The notes: a model not told the origin generated them from the letters alone. A stretch of DNA of 64,000 bases from Thermococcus sp. LS1 (GCF_012027395.1 NZ_SNUJ01000001.1:186001-250000); one strand, 5' to 3'; positions 39,276-48,281 are shown, counted from the stretch's first letter. Numbers and translations: made by a program.

Positions 39276-39850
39276 AGCTTCTCATCATTGCCCCCTGTTT
39301 GCTCAGCCCGTTTTACGTCTACAGGGGCCCGAGGGAGAAGGAGTACAAGACGGCGGAGGAGCTGAGAAAGCTTTTCGCTCAGCTTGGCGATGAGTGGCAG
39401 GTTCTGGCCTACCCATGCCCCGAATACGAGCTGATAGGCTGGCCAAGACCGCCCATGAGCAGGGAAGCTTACATGCATCTCGGGATGGTAGAGAAGGCAA
39501 AAACGATAGCCGACTTCGTAGGCCGGGTTCTGACTGAGGAGAGACCCGAGAAAGTGGTTTTTCTTGGGGTCAAGGGTTCTCCAACGTGCGGCGTCTTCCA
39601 CACGAGCTCGAGTAACCCGGAGAGCTATCCCTACAAGGCTGTCCAGGAGTTCTTCTACTTGAGCAAGGAGGAGAGGCTGAAGCGCTCGAAGGAGCTCGTT
39701 GAGGGGCAGAAATTTAAGCTCATCCCGAGGGAGGGGATACTCTTCGAGGTTCTGAAGGCGAGGTTCCCCGATGCGGTTTACGTTGAGTTCGATAAGGAGG
39801 ACATTGAAGGAAGCCTGAAAAGGCTTAAATCTCTCCTCGTCGAAACTTGA
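39272..39850 (+). CDS. DUF523/TudS-like protein (possible Fe-S desulfidase)
   Basis: In the 192-residue protein three cysteines fall in family positions: C9 in IAPCLLSP, one in YPCPEYELIGWPRPPMSREAY, and one in KGSPTCGVFHT. This pattern (Cys in the N-terminal CL, PxCPE, and SPTCG) recalls DUF523/TudS, where three cysteines hold a [4Fe-4S] cluster used in desulfuration of 2-thiouracil. The start overlaps the kinase gene (ATGA). The gene is the last of a tight trio, with a 208-base gap to the next gene that holds a hairpin (ATACGGC/GCCGTAT near 39860) and TATA-like boxes. Function inferred only from the Cys pattern. Confidence 0.62.
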   Translation: MKLLIIAPCLLSPFYVYRGPREKEYKTAEELRKLFAQLGDEWQVLAYPCPEYELIGWPRPPMSREAYMHLGMVEKAKTIADFVGRVLTEERPEKVVFLGVKGSPTCGVFHTSSSNPESYPYKAVQEFFYLSKEERLKRSKELVEGQKFKLIPREGILFEVLKARFPDAVYVEFDKEDIEGSLKRLKSLLVET

Positions 39851-40058
39851 GCACTTATGATACGGCACACCCACGCCGTATTCGATCTCCTTATACCCAT
39901 GATGATATTTCTCATCGGTTACGCTTCCCGATAGCTTTCCTGACGGCCTTCGCGAGGGTTGGGAAAAGCTTAAAAGACTAAAGTAGCCAGGCATTCATAA
40001 AACGTCAGCCTAAGATAACTAGACTTTTAACAAGTAAAATCGGGACAAACATAGGGAT

Positions 40059-41135
40059 GTGTGTGGCAAAGTGGTATCCAGTGCTGAGATGGCACTCTTT
40101 GGTGTGAGTGCCGCTGTCATACTGGGTGCGGCGGGGGCTTTCTTCCGTATTTACCGGAAAACCAATCGCCGCTCGGTGCTCTTCCTCTCCGTGAGCGCCA
40201 TCCTGGCTCTAGTGGAGACTTTTTATGACGTCCAGGGGAACTGGGTCGCCATGGTAATCTTTGAGGCAGCCTTCGCGTCCATCTTCACTTACGCAATCCT
40301 GAACCTGGTGGAGGAAGAAGGCCTGCTCCCAAGATACACAACGATATCTCTCCTCTCGTTCACCCCTCTCGTAATAGCCACATACTGGGCGATTCACGGC
40401 AGATGGGCCGGAATTGAGTTCGACTACACGTCCACGGTGATCCCCTACGCAGTCTCTGGCTTCTTTATCTTCATTTCCGGTCTCTTCATCTACGGGATAA
40501 GAACTATCTACGCCGAAAAGGCCAAGAGGCTCAGCATAGTGATAGTGCTGCTTGGAATCTACAAGCTCAGTTATCCATTTCACCGTGACGTGATGATGGC
40601 GAACGTAATAGGCCTCATTCTCATGCTGATCCTCGTGCTGTTCGGGATTTACTATATGAAGCGCCTTGGAGAGGAAGGAAGCTTCCGTAGAAGTCCCAGA
40701 AAGAAGGATAACGAATCCCCACACGGAGGTCTCATACCTGACGGCGAACAGTACAAGCAGCTAATGAGAACCCTAAAGCAGAAACAGCTACTGCTCTTCA
40801 CCAGGGACATAGAATGGATGAGCTCCTCCAAGTGGGAGGTCTACTTCATTACAACGCTAAAAGGAGAGAACACGATATCCCCAACGAACCTGCCCAAGAT
40901 GCTCGAGCTCTCCAAAAGGCACTTTCACGCTATGGGACAGTCCGGAGAAAGAGGGATAGTTGTTGTAGAGTGTGTGGAGTACCTGAAGGAGTACAGCGAC
41001 TTTCAGACCGTTGTAAAGTTCCTGAGCAGGCTGATTGACATCTCTAAGGTTTACGGAGGAACCGTACTAATCCCCATCACCCAGGAAGCATGGAGCGAGA
41101 GGGAGTTGAGGGTGATGAAAAGGGTAATTTACTGA
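40059..41135 (+). CDS. DUF835-family protein with seven membrane segments
   Basis: The 358-residue protein has about seven hydrophobic segments up to residue 205 (from MALFGVSAAVILGAAGAFF to NVIGLILMLILVLFGIYYM), then a cytoplasmic DUF835 domain (LLLFTRDIEWMSSSKWEVYFITTLKG, then GIVVVECVEYLKEYSDFQTVVKFLSRL and GGTVLIPITQEAW). Such seven-helix plus DUF835 proteins are common in Thermococcales and may be sensors. The domain ends earlier than in the protein at 4000-4950, directly before an IS605-like hairpin, so the C-terminus may be truncated. The start could be GTG 40059, GTG 40071 or ATG 40089. A TATA-like ACTTTTAAC is near 40023-40031. Confidence 0.75.
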   Translation: MCGKVVSSAEMALFGVSAAVILGAAGAFFRIYRKTNRRSVLFLSVSAILALVETFYDVQGNWVAMVIFEAAFASIFTYAILNLVEEEGLLPRYTTISLLSFTPLVIATYWAIHGRWAGIEFDYTSTVIPYAVSGFFIFISGLFIYGIRTIYAEKAKRLSIVIVLLGIYKLSYPFHRDVMMANVIGLILMLILVLFGIYYMKRLGEEGSFRRSPRKKDNESPHGGLIPDGEQYKQLMRTLKQKQLLLFTRDIEWMSSSKWEVYFITTLKGENTISPTNLPKMLELSKRHFHAMGQSGERGIVVVECVEYLKEYSDFQTVVKFLSRLIDISKVYGGTVLIPITQEAWSERELRVMKRVIY

Positions 41136-41138
41136 CCT

Positions 41139-41170
41139 CCTGCCCGCCCTGAAGGGACAGGGCTTGAGTT
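41139..41170 (+). mobile_element. Possible IS200/IS605-type right-end remnant
   Basis: The sequence just after the DUF835 stop reads CTCCTGCCCGCCCTGAAGGG then ACAGGGCTTGAGTTTA. It contains GCCCT (41146-41150) pairing with AGGGC (41159-41163). This looks like the hairpin after tnpB genes in Thermococcales IS605 elements as I remember it. No tnpA or tnpB is present, so if real it is a solo end. It fills most of the 40-base gap between the DUF835 and glmM genes, which are convergent. Confidence 0.4.
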
Positions 41171-41175
41171 TATAG

Positions 41176-42525
41176 TCAGGCCTTTTCTATGGCCTCCTTA
41201 ACCAACCGCTCCGCCTTCTCCATCAATGCCCTGGCCTTTTCTTCCGTATGCGCCTCGAGGGTTATCCTCATTATCGGCTCCGTTCCGCTCGGTCTAAAGA
41301 GAATCCACCAGTCACCGTTCTCAATCCTGACGCCGTCGATGTCTATGAGCCGCTCGTAGTCGAAGGACTTCAGAGCCTCGTGGGCAATTATCTCCATGGC
41401 CTTTGCCTTCTTTCCGTTGGGACACGGGATCTTGGCCCTGAGCGTCACGTAGCGCGGGACTTCCTTGGCGAGCTCGCTTATCGGGCCGAGCCTGTCGATC
41501 ATCTCCAGAACGAGTGCCCCCGCGAAGATTCCGTCCGGCGTCAGGTTCCACTGGGGAATGATCCAGGTTCCGCTCGGCTCGCCGCCGAAGATTCCGCCGT
41601 GTTTGGCAAGCTCATCGGCTACCGCAACGTCACCGACGCGCGTCCTCAGAACCTCACCACCAAGGGGCTTGATGTAGTCGTCCAGGGCAAAGCCGGCATC
41701 GACGGTTGTAACTACCTTACCCTTCCCGAATTTCCGGAGGGTGTATCCTGAAATGAGGCTCAGCATAACCTCATACTCCACGAAGTTGCCCTGGTCATCA
41801 ACAACGCCTATTCTATCCGCGTCACCGTCGTGGGCGATTCCAACGTCGGCTTTCATAGCCTTAACAGTTTTAGCGAGCATGGCTAAGCTCTTCGCGTTCG
41901 GTTCAAGCTCCCTCACGAAGAAGCCGCTCGGGTGGGAGTTAAGGCTGATAACTTTGTTCCCAAGCTCGCGCTGGAGGTAGGGGCTGAGGATTGAGCCGGC
42001 GCCGTTGCCAGAATCGAGGACGACAGTGTAGCTTCCCTCAAGCTCAACCATCTCAAGGGCCGCTTTGATGTATTCTCCTTTCGGGTCGGCCCTCCTCAAG
42101 GTTCCAATCTCGTTCCAGGAGACTTTCCTGAAACTCCCGGAATCAATTATCGCCTCAAGTTCCGCCTCCATCTCGGGTGTGTAGGCCATGCCGTTGGCCT
42201 GCCACACCTTTATGCCGTTGTACTCCGGCGGATTGTGTGATGCAGTGATTGTAACTCCAGCATCGGCACCGTAGAGCTTTATTGCGAAGCCCGTCAGCGG
42301 GGTGGGGGCAAGGCCTATATCGATAACATCAACACCCGCGCTCAGAAGACCGCTTATCACTGCCTTTTTGAGCATCTCGCCGCTCGTCCTCGTGTCCTTG
42401 CCCACTACAACTGTTCCACCGCCGAGATAAGTCCCTAGAGCCCTTCCGACATTCAGAGCAAGCTCCGGAGTGAGCCTCTCGTTGACGACCTCCCTGATAC
42501 CGCTGGTTCCAAAGTACTTCCCCAT
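41176..42525 (-). CDS. glmM: Phosphoglucosamine mutase / phosphohexomutase
   Basis: The 449-residue protein is an alpha-D-phosphohexomutase. Its motifs are the phosphoserine loop [11 protein letters not shown] (Ser near residue 95-100), the metal loop DGDADR, the sugar-binding GGEPSG and the phosphate-binding RPSGTEP. Family members interconvert hexosamine-, mannose- or glucose-1- and 6-phosphate, providing UDP-GlcNAc or GDP-mannose for glycans; the preferred sugar is not fixed by sequence. ATG 42525 follows GGTGGTG; GTG 42534 is upstream in frame. Confidence 0.86.
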   Translation of the reverse strand: MGKYFGTSGIREVVNERLTPELALNVGRALGTYLGGGTVVVGKDTRTSGEMLKKAVISGLLSAGVDVIDIGLAPTPLTGFAIKLYGADAGVTITASHNPPEYNGIKVWQANGMAYTPEMEAELEAIIDSGSFRKVSWNEIGTLRRADPKGEYIKAALEMVELEGSYTVVLDSGNGAGSILSPYLQRELGNKVISLNSHPSGFFVRELEPNAKSLAMLAKTVKAMKADVGIAHDGDADRIGVVDDQGNFVEYEVMLSLISGYTLRKFGKGKVVTTVDAGFALDDYIKPLGGEVLRTRVGDVAVADELAKHGGIFGGEPSGTWIIPQWNLTPDGIFAGALVLEMIDRLGPISELAKEVPRYVTLRAKIPCPNGKKAKAMEIIAHEALKSFDYERLIDIDGVRIENGDWWILFRPSGTEPIMRITLEAHTEEKARALMEKAERLVKEAIEKA

Positions 42526-42584
42526 GAGCACCACCCGTGAGAATTATGGGGGGTATAGGGACGCGAGGAATATAATTTTTCCGC

Positions 42585-43034
42585 TCAGATGCTGAAGAAG
42601 CCGACGCCCTTCACCTTGACGCCGGCCACTTTGAAGGCCTCCTTGATCTTCTTCATGTTCATCGACCCGGGGCCGGCCTTGAACTTGAGGCTCTTGCGCC
42701 CCTTTATCTCCAGCTCGTCCATCTTCCCACTGTCATAGTCCCCAGTTTTGAGCTTGACCTCCTTGATGTCGGCCATCAGGACGACGAAGTTCTCCCCGGA
42801 CTCTTCCAGTATCTCGCTCGGCTCCATCTCGTAGTACCTCCCGCTGTAGCCGGAGGTGACGCCGGCCAGGTAGCCGGGGATGCCGCTGGCCTTCTCCTTC
42901 CCCTTTGCGATTGTTTCCTTTGTGATGTGGGCCACTATGACCCTCTCGTTCGTTATCACGAGGTTGACCGCAGCCGAGCTCATGAATCCCTTCTTGTAGG
43001 AAACGTTGGGCACGACGTAAAGTACCTTCTCCAT
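42585..43034 (-). CDS. PH-like domain protein, unknown function
   Basis: The 149-residue protein is beta-rich, with VNLVITNERVIVAHI near residue 25, ILEESGENFVVLMADIKEVKLKTG in the middle and ELEIKGRKSLKFKAG plus a C-terminal helix (MKKIKEAFKVAGV). This is the layout of a pleckstrin-homology-like domain that would bind lipid or protein at the membrane. No membrane segment is present. The start is ATG 43034 with GGAGATGAT upstream. A TATA box (TATATAAG) at 43109-43102 lies about 67 bases upstream. It may be made in one transcript with glmM, which follows 59 bases later. Confidence 0.6.
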   Translation of the reverse strand: MEKVLYVVPNVSYKKGFMSSAAVNLVITNERVIVAHITKETIAKGKEKASGIPGYLAGVTSGYSGRYYEMEPSEILEESGENFVVLMADIKEVKLKTGDYDSGKMDELEIKGRKSLKFKAGPGSMNMKKIKEAFKVAGVKVKGVGFFSI

Positions 43035-43102
43035 ACAGATCATCTCCAGACTCAGAAAGGGCGAAAGAATCGTCCTCCTAAATGGCCTAAGGCGTCATCA
43101 CT

Positions 43103-43132
43103 TATATACCCACCGCCCAACAGGCGTATATA
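43103..43132. promoter_or_regulatory. Divergent TATA boxes in the 43035-43294 gap
   Basis: TATATAC at 43103-43109 and GTATATA at 43126-43132 are inverted 7-base arms 16 bases apart, giving one TATA box per strand. The minus one suits the PH-like gene. The plus one points into about 150 bases that contain no gene I can support before the end of the exported-protein operon at 43295; the stretch is A+T-rich with a CCGG/CCGG pair near 43170-43190. Confidence 0.4.
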
Positions 43133-43294
43133 CGATGAGGGCATGTTCTAGACTAGGGATTTCTGCAAAGTACCCCCGGATATGTCTTAAAGCCGGCCTT
43201 GTGAAACTTTTCAAAAATCAAACCCAAAAGTGAAAATCCAAAAGATTTCGAAATTCTTCGCACATCTGCCTTGGCCTTCGAAACCCAAAGGGGT

Positions 43295-44005
43295 TCAGCT
43301 GCTGAAGGCCGCTATCTCCTTCCCCTCAGGGTTCAGCACGTGGATAACCACGTTTCCACCGAGTTTCTGGGACAGGTCGGACGCCATCTGTCTGTAAGTG
43401 TTTTCGGCGTCGCCTATCTCCTCTCTGCTCTCGAAGGAGCTCACGGTCTTCACGTTGTAGGGGTTGCTCCCCTCGAGGATTATGTCCCACGGCCCCTCGC
43501 CGACGAGCGAGACGGCGTAGTCAAGGACGGCCTTCGCCTTATCCTCACCAATGCCGGCGTACCAGACGTATATGGTGCCGGAGTTCACGTAGGAGTACCT
43601 GCTCTCCGCGGAGAAGAGCTCGCTTCCCTCGTCCGTCACGAGCTTCAGGGTCGATTTAGCACCCCCGAATACGTCCTGCGACATCTTCGAGGCCATCATC
43701 TCCACGTAGAACCTCGTGGCATCGTCTATCTGGTCCGGGCTGGTGTAAGGAGTGGTCACCTCGACGGTGTAAGCGTCCCCGCTCTTGCTCAGGTAGACGT
43801 TCGTTTCCCCGGTTATCTGGAAGGTCTCTCCAACGAAGTCGATGAGCGCCTTGGCCTGCGAGAGCGAAACATCGCCGGAGTAGTGCACAGTTACCTCGTT
43901 TATCGTAAGGGTCTTCTCTGTTTTCACGTTCGTGTCCGGGTTTTCACAGCCAGCGGCGATGACCAGAAGGGCCACCGCGAGCAGGGCAAAGACAAACCTT
44001 CCCAT
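43295..44005 (-). CDS. Lipoprotein with two internal repeats, unknown function
   Basis: The 236-residue protein has a lipoprotein signal (GRFVFALLAVALLVIAAGC) with lipobox VIAAGC. Two halves of about 100 residues each repeat the same pattern: a short strand, AKALIDFV or AKAVLDYA, VYLSKSGDAYTVEVTT or IILEGSNPYNVKTV, DDATRFYVEMMASKMSQ or GDAENTYRQMASDLSQ, then a GG. This is a tandem domain duplication. ATG 44005 is preferred over 44011 because the GGAGGA ribosome site needs room. Last gene of the six-gene exported operon. Confidence 0.72.
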   Translation of the reverse strand: MGRFVFALLAVALLVIAAGCENPDTNVKTEKTLTINEVTVHYSGDVSLSQAKALIDFVGETFQITGETNVYLSKSGDAYTVEVTTPYTSPDQIDDATRFYVEMMASKMSQDVFGGAKSTLKLVTDEGSELFSAESRYSYVNSGTIYVWYAGIGEDKAKAVLDYAVSLVGEGPWDIILEGSNPYNVKTVSSFESREEIGDAENTYRQMASDLSQKLGGNVVIHVLNPEGKEIAAFSS

Positions 44006-44044
44006 TCCCATTCCTCCAGCTTTTGCGTGAAAAAAAGAAAGGGC

Positions 44045-44428
44045 TCACTTCTTTTCCAGCACGTAAATTCCAACGCTGACTTTATAGGAATCCACGTTCA
44101 GGGGGCTCTTGTAGTCCACCCTGACCTGGAAGGGCTTGTTCGAGCCGTAAATCATGCTGTTCGTTTCCGACTCGGTCAGGACGTTGCCGTCCTGGTCCAG
44201 GATGGTTATCTTCTCAACGGTTCCCTCGCTGCTCGCGTTGATGTAGTACTTCCCAGGATCGAGGACGTGCGAGAGGTAAAAGACATCGCCGCTCACAGTT
44301 TCCGTTTTGACCTCGACCGGAACCTTGTCGTAGGTGCTGAGGTAGTAGTACTGCATGCCGAAGACCGCGACTATGCCTATGACTATGAGCAGGAAGAAGC
44401 CAACGATCAGCTTTTTGATCAGTCCCAT
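44045..44428 (-). CDS. Membrane-anchored small extracellular protein, unknown function
   Basis: A 127-residue protein: one N-terminal membrane helix (KLIVGFFLLIVIGIVAVFG), then an outside domain of short beta strands (VPVEVKTETVSGDVFYLSHVL, DPGKYYINASSEGTVEKITILD). It is like a single Ig/cupredoxin-size unit. GGAGGTGATG precedes ATG 44428. It starts five bases after the CGP-CTERM gene ends, in the same operon. No family recognised. Confidence 0.68.
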   Translation of the reverse strand: MGLIKKLIVGFFLLIVIGIVAVFGMQYYYLSTYDKVPVEVKTETVSGDVFYLSHVLDPGKYYINASSEGTVEKITILDQDGNVLTESETNSMIYGSNKPFQVRVDYKSPLNVDSYKVSVGIYVLEKK

Positions 44429-44432
44429 TTCA

Positions 44433-46127
44433 TCACCTCCTCCGGGTTATTGCAACCAGCAGTGCGAGCAGGGCCATTATCCCGGGCCCGCAGGTCACGT
44501 CTACCGAAACTCCCCCGTCCGTGCCTGTTCCCTCGCTGCTGGAGTCGCTGGATGGGCTTGTGAAGCCTGAACCTTCGGATGTGGCCGTTGGCGAGTGGGA
44601 CGATGTAGCGGGGCTGGTCGAGGTCTCTATCCCTCCCTCAGATGAACCCGTCTGGTTGCAGGCTTCTTTAAGGTGGAAGTACTCGCTCGGGTGATCGTGA
44701 ACCCATACCTCCACCGGGGCAATCTTATACCACTCCCATGTCGGGAGGTCGTCGAACTCAAAGGCCCCCTCAAAGCTGGCCTCGGCATAGAGGGGCACCT
44801 TCACGAACTCCACGTCGCCCTTTCCCAGATCCACGAAGTTCGGAACCCACGCGGTCAGCTCCCCGCCCTTCTCGACGTGGTGGACGTCACAGCCCGCAAA
44901 GCCCATGTCGGAGTCCAGTTTCAGGAGCCGGTCAGGGGGGAGGAAGATAGTGAAGCCGTTTCCGGCGCGGGATATATACCAGCTGTGAGGCTGAACGTCG
45001 TAGTAAACCTCGAGAACGTCTCCGGAAGGCGACATCTTAACGAGCGGGTCGAAGAAAACGTAGTTCCCGTCATCGGCAAGAGCAAAGCCGGCGGGAGATT
45101 CTCCCTGGTAGAGGGTTGTGTTCCAGAAGCCGCTCCAAAGGATGTTGCCCTGCTTATCGAGCTTCACCCAGATCGAAGCACCGCCGTCGTATTTTCCCGG
45201 CAGGCCGTTGGTGTAGAGCCATCCGTCGGGAACGCTGTAAAGCATCGGCCTTCCTCCGGAGAGGCTGTTGAAACCGCCCATCTTCCAGAGCTCACCGCCG
45301 TCTATAGCCTGCCTGTACTCCCTGACCCATTCAAGTTCTCCAGTTTCAGGGTCTATGCCCAAGATGCCGAAGTCCGGACCGCCGAGGGAGGAAGAGAATG
45401 CTATGGCAACTTCACTCCCGTCGAAGCCCACTGCGTTCACGTACTCGTGGATGCTCTCCCTGCCGTAGATGTGGATCCACTCCAGGTTTCCGGAGGAGTC
45501 GAACTTTATCGCCCCTATGTCGAGGGCCGAGGCTATGCCTTCCCAATCATATGGATCGTCCGGGTTTTTATGATGCATGTGCGCGTAGATGGGAGCCACA
45601 ACAATGGCCCCATCGCCTGTAGGTTGAACCCTGATCCCCGCGTAGCCACCTGCGGAGTTCTTGAAGGCCCTCACCCAGACGGGATTTCCTGAGAAGTCGA
45701 ACTTGACCAGCGTGAAAAGCGGGTCTCCCTTAATCCAGTCATCCGGTGCTGAGACGTTGAGGACGCCGTTCGTCCTCAGGACAGCGTAGATACCGTCCTC
45801 CCCAACGGCGATGTCGGATACGATCTGATACTGACCATAGGGGAGGTTGAGGGGGAGTTTCGGGCTGAGGCTGAAGTTCTTAGCCCAGAGGACCTCTCCC
45901 ATCGGCGAGAGGTGTATCAGAACAGCCAGTCCAGCCCCGTGGCTTCCGAGGAGGTAGTAGTCCCCTGCGTTCCCCGGGACGAATGCCACGGGGTTGTAGG
46001 GACTATCGAACATCGTTTTATCCCGCTGGACGCCGTAGATGACCTCCCATGCGCTGGAGGGGCTTGCAAGGGGCAGGAAAAGTCCCAGAACAACGAAAAA
46101 TGCAATAAAGATGCCGGATTTTTTCAT
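44433..46127 (-). CDS. Exported beta-propeller-like protein with CGP-CTERM anchor signal
   Basis: The 564-residue protein has a signal peptide (KKSGIFIAFFVVLGLFLPLAS). Repeated strands of the form VKFDFSGNPVWVRAF, IKFDSSGNLEWIHIYG and GIDPETGELEWVREYR suggest a PQQ-like beta-propeller over about residues 40-430. Then come a Ser/Thr-rich spacer (about 500-545) and a C-terminal CGPGIMALLALLVAITRRR. The last is the CGP-CTERM sorting signal known in Thermococcales, where the Cys is probably processed and lipid-modified. ATG 46127 has GGGAGTGTGG upstream. Middle of the exported operon; substrate or partner unknown. Confidence 0.8.
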   Translation of the reverse strand: MKKSGIFIAFFVVLGLFLPLASPSSAWEVIYGVQRDKTMFDSPYNPVAFVPGNAGDYYLLGSHGAGLAVLIHLSPMGEVLWAKNFSLSPKLPLNLPYGQYQIVSDIAVGEDGIYAVLRTNGVLNVSAPDDWIKGDPLFTLVKFDFSGNPVWVRAFKNSAGGYAGIRVQPTGDGAIVVAPIYAHMHHKNPDDPYDWEGIASALDIGAIKFDSSGNLEWIHIYGRESIHEYVNAVGFDGSEVAIAFSSSLGGPDFGILGIDPETGELEWVREYRQAIDGGELWKMGGFNSLSGGRPMLYSVPDGWLYTNGLPGKYDGGASIWVKLDKQGNILWSGFWNTTLYQGESPAGFALADDGNYVFFDPLVKMSPSGDVLEVYYDVQPHSWYISRAGNGFTIFLPPDRLLKLDSDMGFAGCDVHHVEKGGELTAWVPNFVDLGKGDVEFVKVPLYAEASFEGAFEFDDLPTWEWYKIAPVEVWVHDHPSEYFHLKEACNQTGSSEGGIETSTSPATSSHSPTATSEGSGFTSPSSDSSSEGTGTDGGVSVDVTCGPGIMALLALLVAITRRR

Positions 46128-46140
46128 TTTCCACACTCCC

Positions 46141-46887
46141 TTATGGTTTTCCGATTTCAACAACGCTTATCGAGTTCGCGAACTCCTCGGGTGAGAGTTC
46201 CCCGGAGAGGGCCTTCAGCAGGTCATCGCTGGAAACAGAAACGCTGACGTTCCTTTCCCCGAAGTAGATTATCTCCACCCTACTTACCCAGGGGGCATCC
46301 TCCAGAATGGCGAGGCTCATCTTGGCGTAGTCCCTCCAGAAGGAGTCCCCGTCAGCCAGGTACTCAAGAGAGACGCTTGCAGTGTCGTTTGTGACTTTAA
46401 CGTCCTGAACAATCACGTCGAAGAGGCCCAGGTCGTTCTCAATCCTGAACTCCGGACGGCGAATGTCCTCAAAGAGGGGGTTATCAAAGTCCCCGTTTTT
46501 AACCGTTAGAGCCAACACAGGCTCATCCCCGAAGTAGGCCTCGACTCGAATATCTCCGGAGCCGTTGGCCTCGTAGGTCCTCTTCGCGAGGGCGTAGGCT
46601 GTATCCAGGAGGTTCCCGTCAATGGCGGGTGCCCTAAAGCGAACGACCGTCCCGTTGTCAGAGTTGAGTACGGTGACGTTCTCAATGGCCATCTCAGTGC
46701 TTGAAGTCCCGGTTCCACCGGAGGACGGGGTTTCTGTGGCGCTGGAGGCCTCTCCAAGGTTATTCGTCACGTTCTTGGCGGTGTCTATGACCTGTTCGGG
46801 GTTTAGATTGTCGGGAACCCGGAAGCTCCCGCTGAAGTAGATGTAGCCGCCTATAAGGAGGAGAAGGAGGAGCAGCTTCCCCTTCAT
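46141..46887 (-). CDS. Exported or membrane-anchored protein, unknown function
   Basis: The 248-residue protein begins with a short hydrophobic segment (GKLLLLLLLIGGYIYFSGSF), then a linker rich in Ser/Thr (about 45-65). An extracellular domain follows with ENVTVLNSDNGTVVRFRAPAI and FGDEPVLALTVKNGDF; the C-terminal part has YAKMSLAILEDAPWVSRVEI. The start overlaps the stop of the previous gene (ATGA) and follows GGAGGGG. No family recognised; the operon context implies a role at the cell surface. Confidence 0.68.
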   Translation of the reverse strand: MKGKLLLLLLLIGGYIYFSGSFRVPDNLNPEQVIDTAKNVTNNLGEASSATETPSSGGTGTSSTEMAIENVTVLNSDNGTVVRFRAPAIDGNLLDTAYALAKRTYEANGSGDIRVEAYFGDEPVLALTVKNGDFDNPLFEDIRRPEFRIENDLGLFDVIVQDVKVTNDTASVSLEYLADGDSFWRDYAKMSLAILEDAPWVSRVEIIYFGERNVSVSVSSDDLLKALSGELSPEEFANSISVVEIGKP

Positions 46888-48281
46888 ATTATCCCCTCCT
46901 CGTAGAGCTTGTTTATGTAGAAGCGTATCCTCGCCTCCTGGTCCTTGAAGTCGCCCTTGGAGTTCCTGTTCATCATGTTGACCCTGTGCATTCCCATCGT
47001 GGTGTCCCTCATTTCGTCAATCGTGTTCCTGATGATGTCGCTGTACTTCATACCGGCCTTCTTGTAGCGAATGGCAACCTTCGCCGTCGTTTCAAACTCC
47101 CACCTGTAGTCCTGGGCCAGGGTCTTCTTTATTGCCACGCCCATCGAGTTGAGAACCACCTCTATCGGCTTCGTCTCGATGCTCGAAGGTATGGCGTTTT
47201 TGTAGGGCGACATCGCCTTCTCGCGGTTCTCTATATCCGACATGTCGTTGTAGAGCGACGCGCTCCTGCCGTCTACGTGCAGGTCCGTGGCTGTCTTCTT
47301 CACGGCCTCGCTGTCGGAGAAGACGTTGATGTCCTTGTCGGCCTTGAAGTAGTCCTTGAAGAGGCCCAGCGGCTTGGGGAGGTAGTTGGCAACCTGGTCG
47401 ATGAAGGCATCGAGGGCTTTGTTGCCGTAGTACTTGGCCTTCCAGCCCAAGGCCGAGCTACCACCCGAGTAATCCGGGTTTGAATTGATTACCCTGACGA
47501 CCTCTCCCCTCGGCGTTTTGATGACGACGAAACCGCCCCATTTTTCACCGAGTCCCTTGAGTCCCTCGTTGGTCTCCCTCATCCTCTTAACCGCGTTCGG
47601 GCTCAAATCCGTTCCAGAGAAGCCTTCTGGGCCTCCGGAGACATCAACGGAGGTGTTCACCGGGACCCTCACCGTGCTGTTGGGTATCCTACTGAGATAT
47701 AGGTTCATGAGAACCGGAAGTGACCCCTCAAGGTCGCAGGCGGTCGTTCCCTTGATGTAGGATGCCTCCGCGGTTACCCAGTAATGGTCGCCAACGAGGG
47801 CCGCGTATCTGTCCCAAACCCATATTGTTTCCTGACCGTCGAAGTACCTCTTCGTCTGAACGAACTTGAGCTCGGCATAACCGGCCCCCTCACTGAACTC
47901 GTAGTGAGAGATTATTACACCCACCTTCTCATTGCTCCACTCATCTATGATGTCCTCCTCCCTGTCGGTGGAGTTCATGCCCTGCTTGATAAACCACCTG
48001 AACTGTTCAACAGCCTCGTTGTCGGTGTAGTAGGTTACCGCTATCCTAATGTAGTTGCCGTAGTCCGGGTTGTGATTGGGACAGAGGAAGTCCTGGTAAA
48101 AGATGGCATAGTTGGAACCCTCAGGGCCCCTTCCTCCGTTGCTGAAGGAGAGGATTAAACCGAGGGACTTCGCTTCTTCCTTCGTTATCGAGGGCAACCT
48201 GTCCGGGAACTGGGGCGCGGAAACCGGCAGGGCCAGTAGGAGCATAACGCCTATAAAAAGGACTAGTTTTTTGGACATCAT
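46884..48281 (-). CDS. Exported protein, unknown function
   Basis: The 465-residue protein has a signal peptide (KKLVLFIGVMLLLALPVSAP). The N-terminal about 190 residues contain a beta-rich domain with two candidate disulfide Cys (FYQDFLCPNHNPDYG and GTTACDLEGSLPV). The C-terminal half is helical and charged (NKALDAFIDQVANYLPKPLGLFKDYFKADKDIN, split here for length; then YKKAGMKYSDIIRNTIDEM). The last about 100 residues lack membrane segments. ATG 48281 follows GGAGG; its stop overlaps the next gene. Second gene of the operon. No family recognised. Confidence 0.68.
   Translation of the reverse strand: MMSKKLVLFIGVMLLLALPVSAPQFPDRLPSITKEEAKSLGLILSFSNGGRGPEGSNYAIFYQDFLCPNHNPDYGNYIRIAVTYYTDNEAVEQFRWFIKQGMNSTDREEDIIDEWSNEKVGVIISHYEFSEGAGYAELKFVQTKRYFDGQETIWVWDRYAALVGDHYWVTAEASYIKGTTACDLEGSLPVLMNLYLSRIPNSTVRVPVNTSVDVSGGPEGFSGTDLSPNAVKRMRETNEGLKGLGEKWGGFVVIKTPRGEVVRVINSNPDYSGGSSALGWKAKYYGNKALDAFIDQVANYLPKPLGLFKDYFKADKDINVFSDSEAVKKTATDLHVDGRSASLYNDMSDIENREKAMSPYKNAIPSSIETKPIEVVLNSMGVAIKKTLAQDYRWEFETTAKVAIRYKKAGMKYSDIIRNTIDEMRDTTMGMHRVNMMNRNSKGDFKDQEARIRFYINKLYEEGII

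Noticed and set aside
39890-39960. ATGATGA followed by CTGA downstream of the TudS-like gene
   Set aside because: The spacing (34 bases) and lack of D'/C' boxes do not fit a guide RNA; treated as chance.
43040-43105. Possible second C/D box sRNA on the minus strand: GTGATGA (43101-43095) and CTGA (43055-43052), 39 bases apart
   Set aside because: The internal D' and C' boxes are poor (TTTA and AGGACGA), one guide would be 14 bases, and the C box touches the TATA box, upstream of the expected start of transcription.
43271-44563. 430-codon plus-strand open frame opposite the lipoprotein and small anchored gene
   Set aside because: The minus-strand genes have a lipobox and ribosome sites; the plus frame has none.
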